NCBI GenBank assembly: GCA_031279575.1
Contig: JAITIG010000219.1
Coordinates: 1-11,439 of the forward strand
DNA length: 11,439 bases
Direction: 5' to 3'
Source: Bifidobacteriaceae bacterium
Lineage (GTDB): Bacteria; Actinomycetota; Actinomycetes; Actinomycetales; WQXJ01
A program made the position numbers and the translations under genes. Below are positions 1 through 7,467 of this stretch, piece by piece (position 1 is the stretch's first letter; every line of letters begins with the position of its first letter). Under the pieces are notes generated by a model. It was not told the origin of the DNA. It was given only the letters and a program-made list of their open reading frames with translations, and did not search any database.

Positions 1-2472
1 CATGGCCGCCCCGGCGCCCCGCCCCGGGGCGCCCGCGCCCAGCCCGGCGGCCCGCCCGGCGCCCCCGGCGCCCCCCCGGCCGCGCCCGGCGGCGGCGCGG
101 CGCCGCCCAGGCCGGGCGGCCCGGCCCCAGGCGTGCCCCGGCCGGCTCCCCGCCCTGGCCTGCCCCGCCCAGGCAACAACCCGTTCTCATCGTCCCAGGG
201 CATGCGCCCGCCCCGCCCGGGCGCGCCGCGCCCCGGCAACAACCCGTTCGCCCCCTCGCAGGGCATGCCCCGCCCCGGGGAGGGCCAAGGCCGCCCCGGG
301 CCGCGCCCGGGCAGCTCGCGCCCCGGCGGCGGCGGCCGGCCCAGCCCGCAGATGATGCCGGGGCGCACCAGCCTCGGCCAGGGCCCAGGCGCCCCAACCC
401 GCGGCCGGGGCGGCGGGCGCGGGGCCGGCCCCGGCGGCGGCGGCGGGCCCGGCGGCCCAGGCGCCCCGGGCGCGGCTGGCGGCGGCTTCGGCGGCCGCCC
501 CGGCGCGGGCGGTCGCGGACCCGGCGGGCGCGGCCAAACCCAGGGCGCGTTTGGGCGCGGCGGCGGCCGCCCGGCCAAGGGCCGCAAATCGAAGCGGGCC
601 AAACGCCAAGAGTTCGAGCCGGCCGACGCTCCCACCCTGGGCGGGGTGCGGGTGCCGCGCGGCAACGGCTCGACCTTGATCCGGCTGCGCCGCGGCGCCT
701 CGCTGACGGATTTCGCCGACCGCATCGGCGCCAACCCGGCCGCCTTGGTCACAGTCCTGTTCAACCTGGGCGAGATGGCCACCGCCACCCAGTCCCTGGA
801 CGAGGACACCATCGGCACGCTCGGGGCCGAGCTGGGCTATGTGGTCGAGGTGGTCTCGCCGGAGGATGAGGACCGCGAGCTGCTGGACCAGTTCGACATC
901 GACCTGCAAGGCGAGTTGGACGCCGAGACAGACGAGGATCTCAAAGCCCGCCCGCCGGTGGTCACAGTCATGGGGCACGTCGACCACGGCAAAACCAAAC
1001 TGCTGGACGCGATCCGCCACACCCGCGTCATGGAGGGCGAATCGGGCGGCATCACCCAGCACATCGGCGCCTACCAGATAGTCACCGAGCACGAGGGCGC
1101 CGAGCGCGCCATCACCTTCATCGACACCCCCGGCCACGAGGCTTTCACCGCCATGCGCGCCCGCGGCGCGCAGGTCACCGACATCGCCATCCTGGTGGTG
1201 GCGGCGGACGATGGCGTGATGCCGCAAACCATCGAGGCGCTGAACCACGCCCAAGCCGCCGGGGTGCCCATCGTGGTGGCGGTCAACAAGATCGACGTCG
1301 AGGGGGCCAACCCGGACAAGACGCGCGCCCAGCTGACCGAATACAACCTGGTGGCGGAGGAGTACGGCGGCGAGACCATGTTTGTCGACGTCTCCGCCAA
1401 ACAGCGCATCGGCATCGGCGACCTGCTCGAGGCCGTGCTGCTGACCGCCGATGTGGGGCTGGACCTGCGGGCCAACCCGGACAAGGCGGCCCGCGGGGTG
1501 GCCATCGAGGCGAACCTGGACAAAGGCCGCGGCCCGGTGGTGACCGCCCTGGTGGAGTCCGGCACGCTGCGGGTGGGGGATTCGATTGTGGCCGGCACCG
1601 CCTACGGCTCGGTCCGCGCCATGTTCGACGAGCACGGCGCCCCGGTGGAGGCCGCCACGCCATCGCGCCCGGTCCAGGTGATCGGCATGCGGTCGGTGCC
1701 CCGGGCGGGCGACACCTTCCTGGTGGCGGCGGACGACCGCACGGCCCGGCAGATCGCGGAGCGGCGGGCGGCCGCCGAGCGCGCCGCCACCTTGGCCAAG
1801 CGCCGCAAGCGGATCTCGCTGGAGGACTTCACCAAGGCTTTGGAGCTGGGCAAGGTGGAGACCTTGAACCTGGTGATCAAGGGCGACGTCTCCGGCTCGG
1901 TCGAGGCCCTGGAGGACGCCCTGCTGCAAATCGATGTGGGCGAGTCGGTCTCGCTGCGCGTCATCCACCGCGGCGTTGGCGCGATCACCCAAAACGATGT
2001 CAACTTGGCGGGCGTGGACAACGCCATCATCATCGGCTTCAACGTCCGCTACGCCGAGCGGGTGGAGGATCTAGCTGAGCGCGAAGGCGTCGACGTGCGC
2101 TTCTACTCGGTCATCTACCAGGCCATCGAGGATGTCGAGTCGGCTTTGAAGGGCATGCTGAAGCCGGAGTTCGAGGAGATCCGCCTGGGCACGGCCGAGG
2201 TCAGGGAGGTGTTCCGGTCCTCCAAGTTCGGCAACATCGCCGGTTCCCTGGTCCGGTCCGGGACCATCCGGCGCGGCTCGAAGGCCCGCCTGCTGCGCCA
2301 CGGCACGGTGGTGGGCGATGGTTTGGCGATCGAGTCGCTGCGCCGCTTCAAGGATGATGTGACCGAGGCCCGCGAAGGCTACGAGTGCGGCATCGGCTTG
2401 GGCTCCTTCAACGACATCGAGGTCGATGACGTGATTGAGACCTTCGAGGTGCGCGAGAAGGAGCGGGTCTGA
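1..2472 (+). CDS. infB: Translation initiation factor IF-2, 5' end outside window
   Basis: This is the GTPase that brings initiator fMet-tRNA to the 30S subunit and promotes 50S joining. The frame is open from base 1, so 823 residues are visible and the true start lies upstream; the GTG at 133 is only an internal codon. Visible residues 1 to about 200 are a Gly/Pro/Arg/Ala-rich linker typical of actinobacterial IF-2, with two RPGNNPF...SQGM copies. An IF2_N-type helical domain follows at about 230-287. The G domain is intact: G1 GHVDHGKT (bases 973-996), G2 around [11 protein letters not shown]3 DTPGHEAF (1123-1146), G4 NKID (1285-1296) and G5 SAK (1393-1401). The beta-barrel and C-terminal fMet-tRNA-binding domains follow, and the C-terminus is complete. 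The TGA shares its last base with the ATG of rbfA, which points to translational coupling. Identification is certain; only the N-terminal part is missing. Confidence 0.98.
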   Translation, partial: HGRPGAPPRGARAQPGGPPGAPGAPPAAPGGGAAPPRPGGPAPGVPRPAPRPGLPRPGNNPFSSSQGMRPPRPGAPRPGNNPFAPSQGMPRPGEGQGRPGPRPGSSRPGGGGRPSPQMMPGRTSLGQGPGAPTRGRGGGRGAGPGGGGGPGGPGAPGAAGGGFGGRPGAGGRGPGGRGQTQGAFGRGGGRPAKGRKSKRAKRQEFEPADAPTLGGVRVPRGNGSTLIRLRRGASLTDFADRIGANPAALVTVLFNLGEMATATQSLDEDTIGTLGAELGYVVEVVSPEDEDRELLDQFDIDLQGELDAETDEDLKARPPVVTVMGHVDHGKTKLLDAIRHTRVMEGESGGITQHIGAYQIVTEHEGAERAITFIDTPGHEAFTAMRARGAQVTDIAILVVAADDGVMPQTIEALNHAQAAGVPIVVAVNKIDVEGANPDKTRAQLTEYNLVAEEYGGETMFVDVSAKQRIGIGDLLEAVLLTADVGLDLRANPDKAARGVAIEANLDKGRGPVVTALVESGTLRVGDSIVAGTAYGSVRAMFDEHGAPVEAATPSRPVQVIGMRSVPRAGDTFLVAADDRTARQIAERRAAAERAATLAKRRKRISLEDFTKALELGKVETLNLVIKGDVSGSVEALEDALLQIDVGESVSLRVIHRGVGAITQNDVNLAGVDNAIIIGFNVRYAERVEDLAEREGVDVRFYSVIYQAIEDVESALKGMLKPEFEEIRLGTAEVREVFRSSKFGNIAGSLVRSGTIRRGSKARLLRHGTVVGDGLAIESLRRFKDDVTEAREGYECGIGLGSFNDIEVDDVIETFEVREKERV
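166..267 (+). repeat. Duplicated RPGNNPF...SQGM motif in the IF-2 linker
   Basis: Two in-frame copies of a 13-residue motif, [13 protein letters not shown] (166-204) and [13 protein letters not shown] (229-267), lie 63 bp apart within the disordered N-terminal linker of IF-2. Motifs of this kind are familiar in actinobacterial IF-2, so this is a family feature rather than a novelty. Its function is not known to me. Confidence 0.8.
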
Positions 2473-2915
2473 TGGCGCTGCCGGCCACCCCCCGCCAGCG
2501 CCGGGTGGCAGACCGGGTGCGCGAGGTGGCGGCGCGCCAACTGGGGGGGCGGATCAAGGATCCGCGCCTCGGCTTCACCACCATCACGGAGGTGCGCGTG
2601 ACCGGGGACCTGCACCACGCCACCATTTTTTACACGGTGCTGGGGGATGACCATGCCCGCCAGGAGACGGCCGCCGCCCTGGCCTCCGCCCGCGGGCTGA
2701 TCCGCTCCGAGGTGGGCAAGGCTCTGGGTTTGCGCCTGACGCCGAGCATCGAGTTCGCCTTGGACCAGGTGCCCGAGGGGGCCGACCGCATCGAGGACGC
2801 CCTGCGGGAGGCGGCCGAGCGGGACGCCGCCCTGGCCGCGTTGGCGGCGGGCGCGGCCTACGCCGGGGACGCCGACCCGTACAAGCACCGTGATGACGAG
2901 CCCGACGAGGACTAG
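2472..2915 (+). CDS. rbfA: 30S ribosome-binding factor A
   Basis: RbfA is a small KH-fold protein that binds the immature 30S subunit near the 5' helix of 16S rRNA and assists its late maturation. The 147-residue product has the family pattern throughout. There is a basic N-terminal helix (RQRRVADRVREVAARQL), then KDPRLGFTTITEVRVTGDLHHA, then the KH-type segment IRSEVGKALGLRLTPSIEF (about residues 76-95), and a final acidic tail ending DDEPDED. The ATG at 2472 overlaps the last base of the infB stop codon, so translation is probably coupled to infB, as is common in bacterial nusA-infB-rbfA operons. The 3' end overlaps the start of truB. Length and domain content are normal for an actinobacterial RbfA with an acidic tail. 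Confidence 0.96.
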   Translation: MALPATPRQRRVADRVREVAARQLGGRIKDPRLGFTTITEVRVTGDLHHATIFYTVLGDDHARQETAAALASARGLIRSEVGKALGLRLTPSIEFALDQVPEGADRIEDALREAAERDAALAALAAGAAYAGDADPYKHRDDEPDED

Positions 2916-3993
2916 CGCCGCCCCCGGCCCCGGCCTTGGACCCGGCGCCGGCCCGCCCCCCGCCCCCGGTCCTGGCGCCGGCCCGCCCCCCGCCGGCGGT
3001 CCTGGCGCCGGCCCGCCCCCCGCCGTCGGTCTTGGCGCCGGCCCGCCCCCCGCCGCCGGTCTTGGCGCCGGCCCGCCCCCCGCCGCCGGTCCTGGCGCCG
3101 GCCCGGCCCCCGCCGGCGGCCCGGGTCTGATTGTGCTGGACAAGCCGGCCGGTTTGACCTCGCATGACTGCGTGGCCCGCTTGCGCCGCCTGAGCGGGGT
3201 CAAGAAGGTGGGGCACGCCGGCACCTTGGACCCGCTGGCCACCGGCGTGCTGATCTTGGGGGTGGGCCGCGCCACCCGCTTCTTGACCTATCTGGTCGGC
3301 TTGGACAAGCAGTACGCCGCCACCATCCGCTTGGGCCAGTCCACCACCACGGACGATGCCGCCGGCCAGCCCCAGGCGGGCGCCCCCGCCTCAGATTTGC
3401 CGCCGCAGCGCGTCGAGGCCGCCATGGCCGGCCTGCGCGGGGCCATCAGCCAGGCGCCGAGCGCGGTCAGCGCCATCAAAGTGGACGGGCGGCGGGCCTA
3501 CGCCCGGGTGCGGGACGGCCAGGCGGTCGAGTTGGCGGCGCGGCCGGTGGTGGTGAGCCGGTTCGAGGTCTTGGGCCGGCGCCCGGTGGGCGACTGGCTG
3601 GACTTGGACGTCATCGTGCATTGCTCGTCGGGCACCTATGTGCGGGCGCTGGCCCGGGACTTGGGCGCGGCGCTGGGCGTGGGCGGCCATTTGACGGCGC
3701 TGCGCCGCCTGGCGGTGGGGCCGTTCGAGGTCGCCTCGGCCCGGACACTGGAGCAGTTGGCGGCGGGTTTGGACCTGGTGCCCTTGGCGGCGGCGGCGGC
3801 GCGGCTGTTCCCGCTGGTCCCCCTGGCGCCGGAGGCGGCCCGCCGGCTGGCCTGCGGGCAGGTGGTGGCGGCCCCGGCGGCGGCGGGCGGCCAGGAGGGC
3901 GCCCTGGTGGCCGCCAGCGGGCCGGACGGCGCCCTGGTCGCCATGGCCAGGTGGGCGGCGGGCGGTTTGGCCCCGGAGGCGGTGTTCGCGTGA
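2893..3993 (+). CDS. truB: tRNA pseudouridine(55) synthase TruB with repeat-encoded N-terminal extension
   Basis: TruB converts U55 in the T-loop of elongator tRNAs to pseudouridine. The catalytic domain begins at about residue 78 (GLIVLDKPAGLTSHDC). It carries the family motif GHAGTLDPLATGVL, with the catalytic Asp at residue 113 (bases 3229-3231). A smaller C-terminal domain runs from about residue 295 and ends PEAVFA. The 366-residue length (ATG 2893; 367 from the adjoining GTG 2890) exceeds a typical actinobacterial TruB of roughly 290-300 residues. The excess is a Gly/Ala/Pro extension encoded by a 30-bp tandem repeat. I see no in-frame ATG, GTG or TTG between 2893 and the conserved domain, so if ordinary start codons are used the extension must be translated. 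The start lies inside rbfA (23-base overlap, or 26 from the GTG), and the stop overlaps the truA start. Enzyme identity is secure; the role of the extension is unknown. Confidence 0.95.
   Translation: MTSPTRTSAAPGPGLGPGAGPPPAPGPGAGPPPAGGPGAGPPPAVGLGAGPPPAAGLGAGPPPAAGPGAGPAPAGGPGLIVLDKPAGLTSHDCVARLRRLSGVKKVGHAGTLDPLATGVLILGVGRATRFLTYLVGLDKQYAATIRLGQSTTTDDAAGQPQAGAPASDLPPQRVEAAMAGLRGAISQAPSAVSAIKVDGRRAYARVRDGQAVELAARPVVVSRFEVLGRRPVGDWLDLDVIVHCSSGTYVRALARDLGAALGVGGHLTALRRLAVGPFEVASARTLEQLAAGLDLVPLAAAAARLFPLVPLAPEAARRLACGQVVAAPAAAGGQEGALVAASGPDGALVAMARWAAGGLAPEAVFA
2944..3123 (+). repeat. Six-unit 30-bp in-frame tandem repeat within truB
   Basis: Six head-to-tail units of exactly 30 bp start at 2944, 2974, 3004, 3034, 3064 and 3094. 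Units 1-5 share an identical first 21 bases and differ mainly in codon 8 and the last codon. Unit 6 is the most diverged. Each unit encodes a decapeptide of the form GAGPPPAxGx. The period is a multiple of three, so changes in copy number would keep the frame. Slipped-strand expansion is the likely origin (inference). Confidence 0.95.
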
Positions 3994-4853
3994 CGGCGCG
4001 CTTCCGGCTCGACTTGGCCTACGACGGCAGCGCTTTTCACGGCTGGGCGCGCCAACCCGGTTTGCGCACCGTCCAGGGCGTTTTGGAGTCCGCCTTGGCC
4101 CGGCTGACGCGCGCGCCGGTGGCGTTGACCGCGGCCGGGCGGACCGACGCCGGGGTTCACGCCCGCGGCCAGGTGTGCCACCTCGACTTGGCGCCAGCCC
4201 AGATGGCGGCCCTGGCCGGCCGGGCGGTTGAGACCCCGCCCGGGGAGGCTTTGGGGCGCCGTTTGAACGCTGTCCTGCCGCCGGAGGTGCGCCTGCTGGG
4301 CGCGGCCGAGGCGCCAGGCGAGTTCGACGCCCGGTTCTCGGCCCTGTGGCGCGAGTACCGCTACCGGGTGGCGGACGGCCCGGCCGGACGCGACCCCTTG
4401 GAGCGGGCCTTCACCTGGTGGACGCGGCCGCTCGACGCGGCCGCCATGGCGGCGGCCGGCCAGGCGCTGGTGGGGGAGCACGATTTTTTGCCGTTTGCCG
4501 TGCCGCGGCCCGGGGCCTCAAGCGTGCGGACGGTTCTGGAGGTGCGGGTTGAGCGCCTGGGGCCGGCCAGGCTGGACATCTCGGTGCGGGCGGACGCGTT
4601 TTGCCACCGCATGGTGCGGTTCATGGTGGGCGCCCTGGAGGCGGTGGGCCAAGGCCGCCGCCCGGTCGCCTGGGTGGGGCAGGTGCTGGCGGCGGGCCGG
4701 CGCGACCCCGGCGTGCCGGCCGCGCCCGCCCTGGGGTTGGTGCTGGAGCGGGTGGCCTACCCCCAAGGCGCCCCGGCCTTGGCGCAGCGGGCGCGCCGCG
4801 CCCGCGCCCACCGCGGCCAGGCGGCAGGCCAAAGCGCCGGCTTAGACGCCTGA
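3990..4853 (+). CDS. truA: tRNA pseudouridine(38-40) synthase TruA
   Basis: TruA modifies U38, U39 and U40 in the anticodon stem-loop of many tRNAs. The 287-residue product has the full set of family landmarks: the N-terminal strand DLAYDGSAFHGWARQP, the catalytic motif AAGRTDAGVHARGQV with the nucleophilic Asp at residue 53 (bases 4146-4148), the EYRYRV strand, and the C-terminal block ADAFCHRMVRFMVGAL. The GTG start at 3990 forms a GTGA overlap with the truB stop. The same frame stays open upstream to 3621 but only as a shadow of truB, so the GTG that gives the conserved N-terminus is the right start. Adjacency to truB is unusual, since in many actinobacteria truA follows rplQ in the ribosomal protein cluster. 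The Arg/Ala-rich tail overlaps the convergent downstream gene by 12 bp. Confidence 0.96.
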   Translation: MTARFRLDLAYDGSAFHGWARQPGLRTVQGVLESALARLTRAPVALTAAGRTDAGVHARGQVCHLDLAPAQMAALAGRAVETPPGEALGRRLNAVLPPEVRLLGAAEAPGEFDARFSALWREYRYRVADGPAGRDPLERAFTWWTRPLDAAAMAAAGQALVGEHDFLPFAVPRPGASSVRTVLEVRVERLGPARLDISVRADAFCHRMVRFMVGALEAVGQGRRPVAWVGQVLAAGRRDPGVPAAPALGLVLERVAYPQGAPALAQRARRARAHRGQAAGQSAGLDA

Positions 4854-6239
4854 GGCGTCCCCGCCCGGCGCCTGCTGGTCGAAGAAGGCCGCGATCTCGG
4901 CGTCGATCTCAGCGTCCGCCTGGGCGCGGGCGGCGCGCCGCTCAAGGAAGGTCTCCGGGGCGTCCAAGTCCTCCGCCGCGGGCAGCAAATCGGGGTGCGA
5001 CCACAGCCGGTCGCGTTCCGCCGCCCCCAACTGGCGGGTCACCGCCTGCCACAAGGCGCCCGCTTGGCGGGCGCGGCGCGGCCGCAGCTCCAACCCCACC
5101 AGTGTGGCCATGGTGTGCTCGGCCGGGCCGCCCGCCGCCCGGCGCCGGCGGGTCATCTCGCTCAGCGCCGCCACATCCGGCAGGTGGCGCGCCAAAGCGC
5201 GCTCGGCGACGGCCGAGACCCAGCCCTCCACCAGCGCCAAGGCCGTCTCCAAGCGGGCCAGGGCGGCCTTTTGGGGCTCGCTCAAGGCGGGCGCGAAAAC
5301 CCCTGAGGACAGCGCCTGGCGAATGTTCTGAGGCGAGGGCGGGTCCAGTTCCCGCACGGCGCGCTCCAGGCGCTCCAAATCGATCGCGATGCCCTGGGCG
5401 TAGGCCTCCACCGCCCCCAGCAGCCGGTCCGCCAACCACGGCACATGGGCGAAGAGCCGGGCGTGGGCCGACTCGCGGGCGGCCAAAAACAAGCGGACCT
5501 CATCGGGCGGCAACTCGGTGGCGGCGGCGAACTGCGCCACCGCCCCGGGCAGCAGCGCCACCGCGCCCCGGCCGCCCAGCGGCAGGCCGGTGTCCGTGTA
5601 GCCGAACACCTCGCGCGACAGCAATCCCAAGGCGTGCCCCAGTTGCATGCCGAACAGCCCGCTGGTCATCCCGCCCAGCATGCGGGCCGCGCCGCGGGCC
5701 AGCTCGCCCGCGCCGGGGTGCTCCTCGGCTTGCTGGCGCAGCACCTGGTCCATCGCCTGGGCCATCGAGCGGGCCACCGGCGTGGTGACCGCCTGCCAGC
5801 GGGGCCAGGTGGCCTCGATCCAGTCGGCGGCGGACAGCGCCTGCGGCGCCCCGCCCGGCGGATCCAAGGCGGTGGCCTGGTCCAGCCACAGATCGGCCAC
5901 CTTGAACGCCTCGGCCACAGCCGCGCGCTCCGCCCCGGCCACCGACGGGTCCGGCCCCTGGGCCAGCGCCGCCTGCCGGGCCGAGTCGCGGGCCAGCTCC
6001 CAATTCACCACCTGGCCCTCGGGGGCGGGCCGCATCATGCGTTTGACCTGCGCAGTCATGGTTTTGAAGGCGTTTGGGTCGGAGCCCAGCCCGGCGGCGT
6101 CGAGCAACGCCCGGGGGTCCAGCCCAGCTTGGACGAAGGCTTCGATCGCTTGGTCCGCGTCGGCGCCGAACAAGGACCGCACCAACTCGACAAACTCGGG
6201 CGGCAGGTCGCGCCCCTCGGCGCCGGGCTGTACGGACAT
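4842..6239 (-). CDS. Zincin-like putative metalloprotease, DUF2342 family
   Basis: This 465-residue cytoplasmic-looking protein has no signal peptide or membrane helix and resembles the actinobacterial DUF2342 / Zincin_2 family. Recognisable family features are the ordered segments GLFGMQLGHALGLLSREVFG (about 194-213), ARESAHARLFAHVPWLADRL (about 254-273) and LVEGW (about 336-340). The region around residue 256 has Glu, His and a second His (ESAHARLFAH) rather than a textbook HEXXH. LVEGW could supply a further metal ligand, but metal binding is an inference. A long Arg/Ala/Glu-rich helical C-terminus follows. The ATG start is preceded on the minus strand by a purine-rich GAGGGGGAG (6242-6250). 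The gene is divergent from the PDZ/Lon-type protease with a 48-bp gap, and its TAA lies inside the 3' end of truA. The same neighbour set occurs in mycobacteria (Rv3195 region, from memory). Substrate is unknown. Confidence 0.88.
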   Translation of the reverse strand: MSVQPGAEGRDLPPEFVELVRSLFGADADQAIEAFVQAGLDPRALLDAAGLGSDPNAFKTMTAQVKRMMRPAPEGQVVNWELARDSARQAALAQGPDPSVAGAERAAVAEAFKVADLWLDQATALDPPGGAPQALSAADWIEATWPRWQAVTTPVARSMAQAMDQVLRQQAEEHPGAGELARGAARMLGGMTSGLFGMQLGHALGLLSREVFGYTDTGLPLGGRGAVALLPGAVAQFAAATELPPDEVRLFLAARESAHARLFAHVPWLADRLLGAVEAYAQGIAIDLERLERAVRELDPPSPQNIRQALSSGVFAPALSEPQKAALARLETALALVEGWVSAVAERALARHLPDVAALSEMTRRRRAAGGPAEHTMATLVGLELRPRRARQAGALWQAVTRQLGAAERDRLWSHPDLLPAAEDLDAPETFLERRAARAQADAEIDAEIAAFFDQQAPGGDASGV

Positions 6240-6287
6240 GGCTCCCCCTCGCGGTTGATTGGTTCAACGGTAGCAATCTGGGAGACA
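6240..6287. promoter_or_regulatory. 48-bp divergent control region between zincin-like gene and PDZ/Lon protease
   Basis: The gap must contain the 5' signals of both genes. On the minus strand GAGGGGGAG (6242-6250) is a strong ribosome-binding site that ends 2 bases before the ATG. In the middle is an inverted repeat, GTTGA (6254-6258), five bases, TCAAC (6264-6268), which could be an operator for a dimeric regulator. It is only 5 bp per arm, so it may be chance. On the plus strand GGGAGA (6280-6285) could serve as a Shine-Dalgarno sequence. Alternatively GACAAT (6284-6289) could be a -10 element for a leaderless message starting at GTG 6297. No clear -35/-10 pair with 16-18 bp spacing was found. 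Confidence 0.4.
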
Positions 6288-7376
6288 ATGGCCTGCGTGA
6301 CAGCTGACGCCGCGCCCAGTCAGGCGGCCAAAGCGCGCTTGCGCCTGGCCCCGCGCACGGTGACGCTGCTGGCCTCAAGCGCGGCGGCGTTGGCCGCGGC
6401 GCTGGCCATGGCCGCCTTGCCGGTGCCCTACGTGCTGGAGACGCCGGGCCCCACAGTCGACACCTTGGGCTCCCACCAGGGCCAGGAGCTGATCCAAGTG
6501 GACCAGGCGCCAACCCACCCGGTGACCGGCGAACTGCGTTTGACCACAGTTGGCGCCTTCGGCTCCGAGCCCGGCTCGTTGAGCCTGGTGCAACTGTTCC
6601 AAGGCTACTTCGACCCCGACAACGCCCTGCTGCCCTACGATCTGGTCTACCCCCGCGACTCCACCGAAGCCGAGCGCGAGGCCCAATCCGCCCAGGAGAT
6701 GCAGTCCTCGCAGGACACCGCCCGCGCCGCCGCGCTCAGCTACCTGGGCCTGGAGGTGGCGGTGGTGGTCGACCAGCCCCTAACCGAGGCCGCCAAGGCC
6801 GTCTTTGAGCCGGGCGACCGGCTGGTGGCGGTGGCCGGGCAGCCGACGGCGGACTTCGCCGCCATCGAGCAGGCCTTGGCCGCAATCGAGCCGGGCGCGC
6901 CGGTCGAGGTGGTGGTGGAGCGGGCCGGGCGCGAGTTGGCCCAAACCCTGGCCACCTCGCGCGACCAGGCCGGGGACCGGGCCATGCTGGGCGTCACAGT
7001 GGCCTTCGACTACCCGGTCGAGGTCGCCTTCGGGGTGGAGGACATCGGCGGCCCGTCCGCCGGGTCGATGCTGGCGCTGGGCATCATCGACAAGCTGGGC
7101 CCGGATGATTTGGCGGGCGGGCGCGTCATCGCCGGCACCGGCACGGTCGACCCTTCGGGCGCGATCGGCGCCATCGGCGGGATCCGGCAGAAGATGATCG
7201 GCGCGAAACGGGACGGCGCGGAGGTCTTCCTCGCCCCCGCCGCCAACTGCGGCGAGGTCAAAGGGCACATCCCGGCCGGTTTGCAGGTGGTCAAAGTGGA
7301 GTCGTTGGACGGCGCCGTGGCCGCCTTGGCCGCTCTGCGCGCAACTGGCGGGGACCAGCTGCCGACCTGCCAGTAG
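6288..7376 (+). CDS. Membrane-anchored PDZ domain and Lon-type (S16) serine protease
   Basis: The product is 362 residues from ATG 6288. GTG 6297 (359 residues) is a real alternative because the GGGAG upstream sits only about 3 bases from the ATG. Residues about 23-45 form a hydrophobic N-terminal anchor or signal, followed by PYVLETPGPTVDTLG, characteristic of the YlbL / Rv3194c-like family. A PDZ-like domain spans about 155-225. The C-terminal S16 domain has the Ser-Lys dyad of Lon proteases: Ser257 in GGPSAGS (bases 7056-7058) and Lys302 in GGIRQKMIGAKRDGAEVF (7191-7193). The active site therefore probably faces the outside of the cytoplasmic membrane. There is no ATPase domain, so it is not Lon itself. 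B. subtilis YlbL has the same architecture. It lies divergent from the zincin-like gene and 91 bp upstream of the UPF0182 gene. Substrate is unknown. Confidence 0.93.
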   Translation: MACVTADAAPSQAAKARLRLAPRTVTLLASSAAALAAALAMAALPVPYVLETPGPTVDTLGSHQGQELIQVDQAPTHPVTGELRLTTVGAFGSEPGSLSLVQLFQGYFDPDNALLPYDLVYPRDSTEAEREAQSAQEMQSSQDTARAAALSYLGLEVAVVVDQPLTEAAKAVFEPGDRLVAVAGQPTADFAAIEQALAAIEPGAPVEVVVERAGRELAQTLATSRDQAGDRAMLGVTVAFDYPVEVAFGVEDIGGPSAGSMLALGIIDKLGPDDLAGGRVIAGTGTVDPSGAIGAIGGIRQKMIGAKRDGAEVFLAPAANCGEVKGHIPAGLQVVKVESLDGAVAALAALRATGGDQLPTCQ

Positions 7377-7387
7377 CGGCCCCGGCC

Positions 7388-7419
7388 CCAGGCGCCGGCC
7401 GGGAAAATCCCGCCTGGCC
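7388..7419. terminator. Possible stem-loop between PDZ/Lon protease and UPF0182 genes
   Basis: A 5-bp perfect core, CGGGA (7400-7404) with loop AAA and TCCCG (7408-7412), is flanked by an outer CCAGG (7388-7392) / CCTGG (7413-7417) pair. A 7-base bulge separates the two stems on the left side. No T-tract follows. It could be a weak terminator or an RNA processing or regulatory element that partly separates the two genes. Folding energy was not computed. Confidence 0.3.
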
Positions 7420-7452
7420 GCAGGGCGGGCGCGACGCCTCCCAGATTGATGT

Positions 7453-7459
7453 GTGAGGA
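7453..7459 (+). promoter_or_regulatory. Ribosome-binding site that decides the UPF0182 start
   Basis: GTGAGGA contains a GAGG core (7455-7458) placed 9 bases before GTG 7468, a normal spacing. The other in-frame candidate, GTG 7453, is itself part of this sequence. This supports 7468 as the start, giving a protein that begins MFQINLPPGP. Confidence 0.65.
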
Positions 7460-7467
7460 TTGGTGGC

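Noticed and set aside
133..135. GTG at 133 as the start of infB
   Set aside because: The frame is open back to base 1 with the same IF-2 linker composition, so the gene is cut by the window edge rather than starting here.
187..1992. 601-codon open frame on the minus strand opposite infB
   Set aside because: It is a shadow of the infB reading frame with low-complexity Ala/Gly/His-rich content and no recognisable domain.
2944..3123. The tandem repeat as a CRISPR array
   Set aside because: Units are contiguous with no unique spacers, the period is 30 bp and in frame with truB, and no cas gene is present.
3621..3989. 5' extension of the truA frame inside truB
   Set aside because: It encodes Gly-rich sequence out of frame with truB, and the TruA family N-terminus starts at GTG 3990.
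5445..6287. Long 5' extension of the PDZ/Lon protease frame, antisense to the zincin-like gene
   Set aside because: The extension is Gln/Gly/Arg/His-rich with no domain. The conserved protein begins with the membrane anchor just after 6288, and the extended part is explained by the opposite-strand gene.
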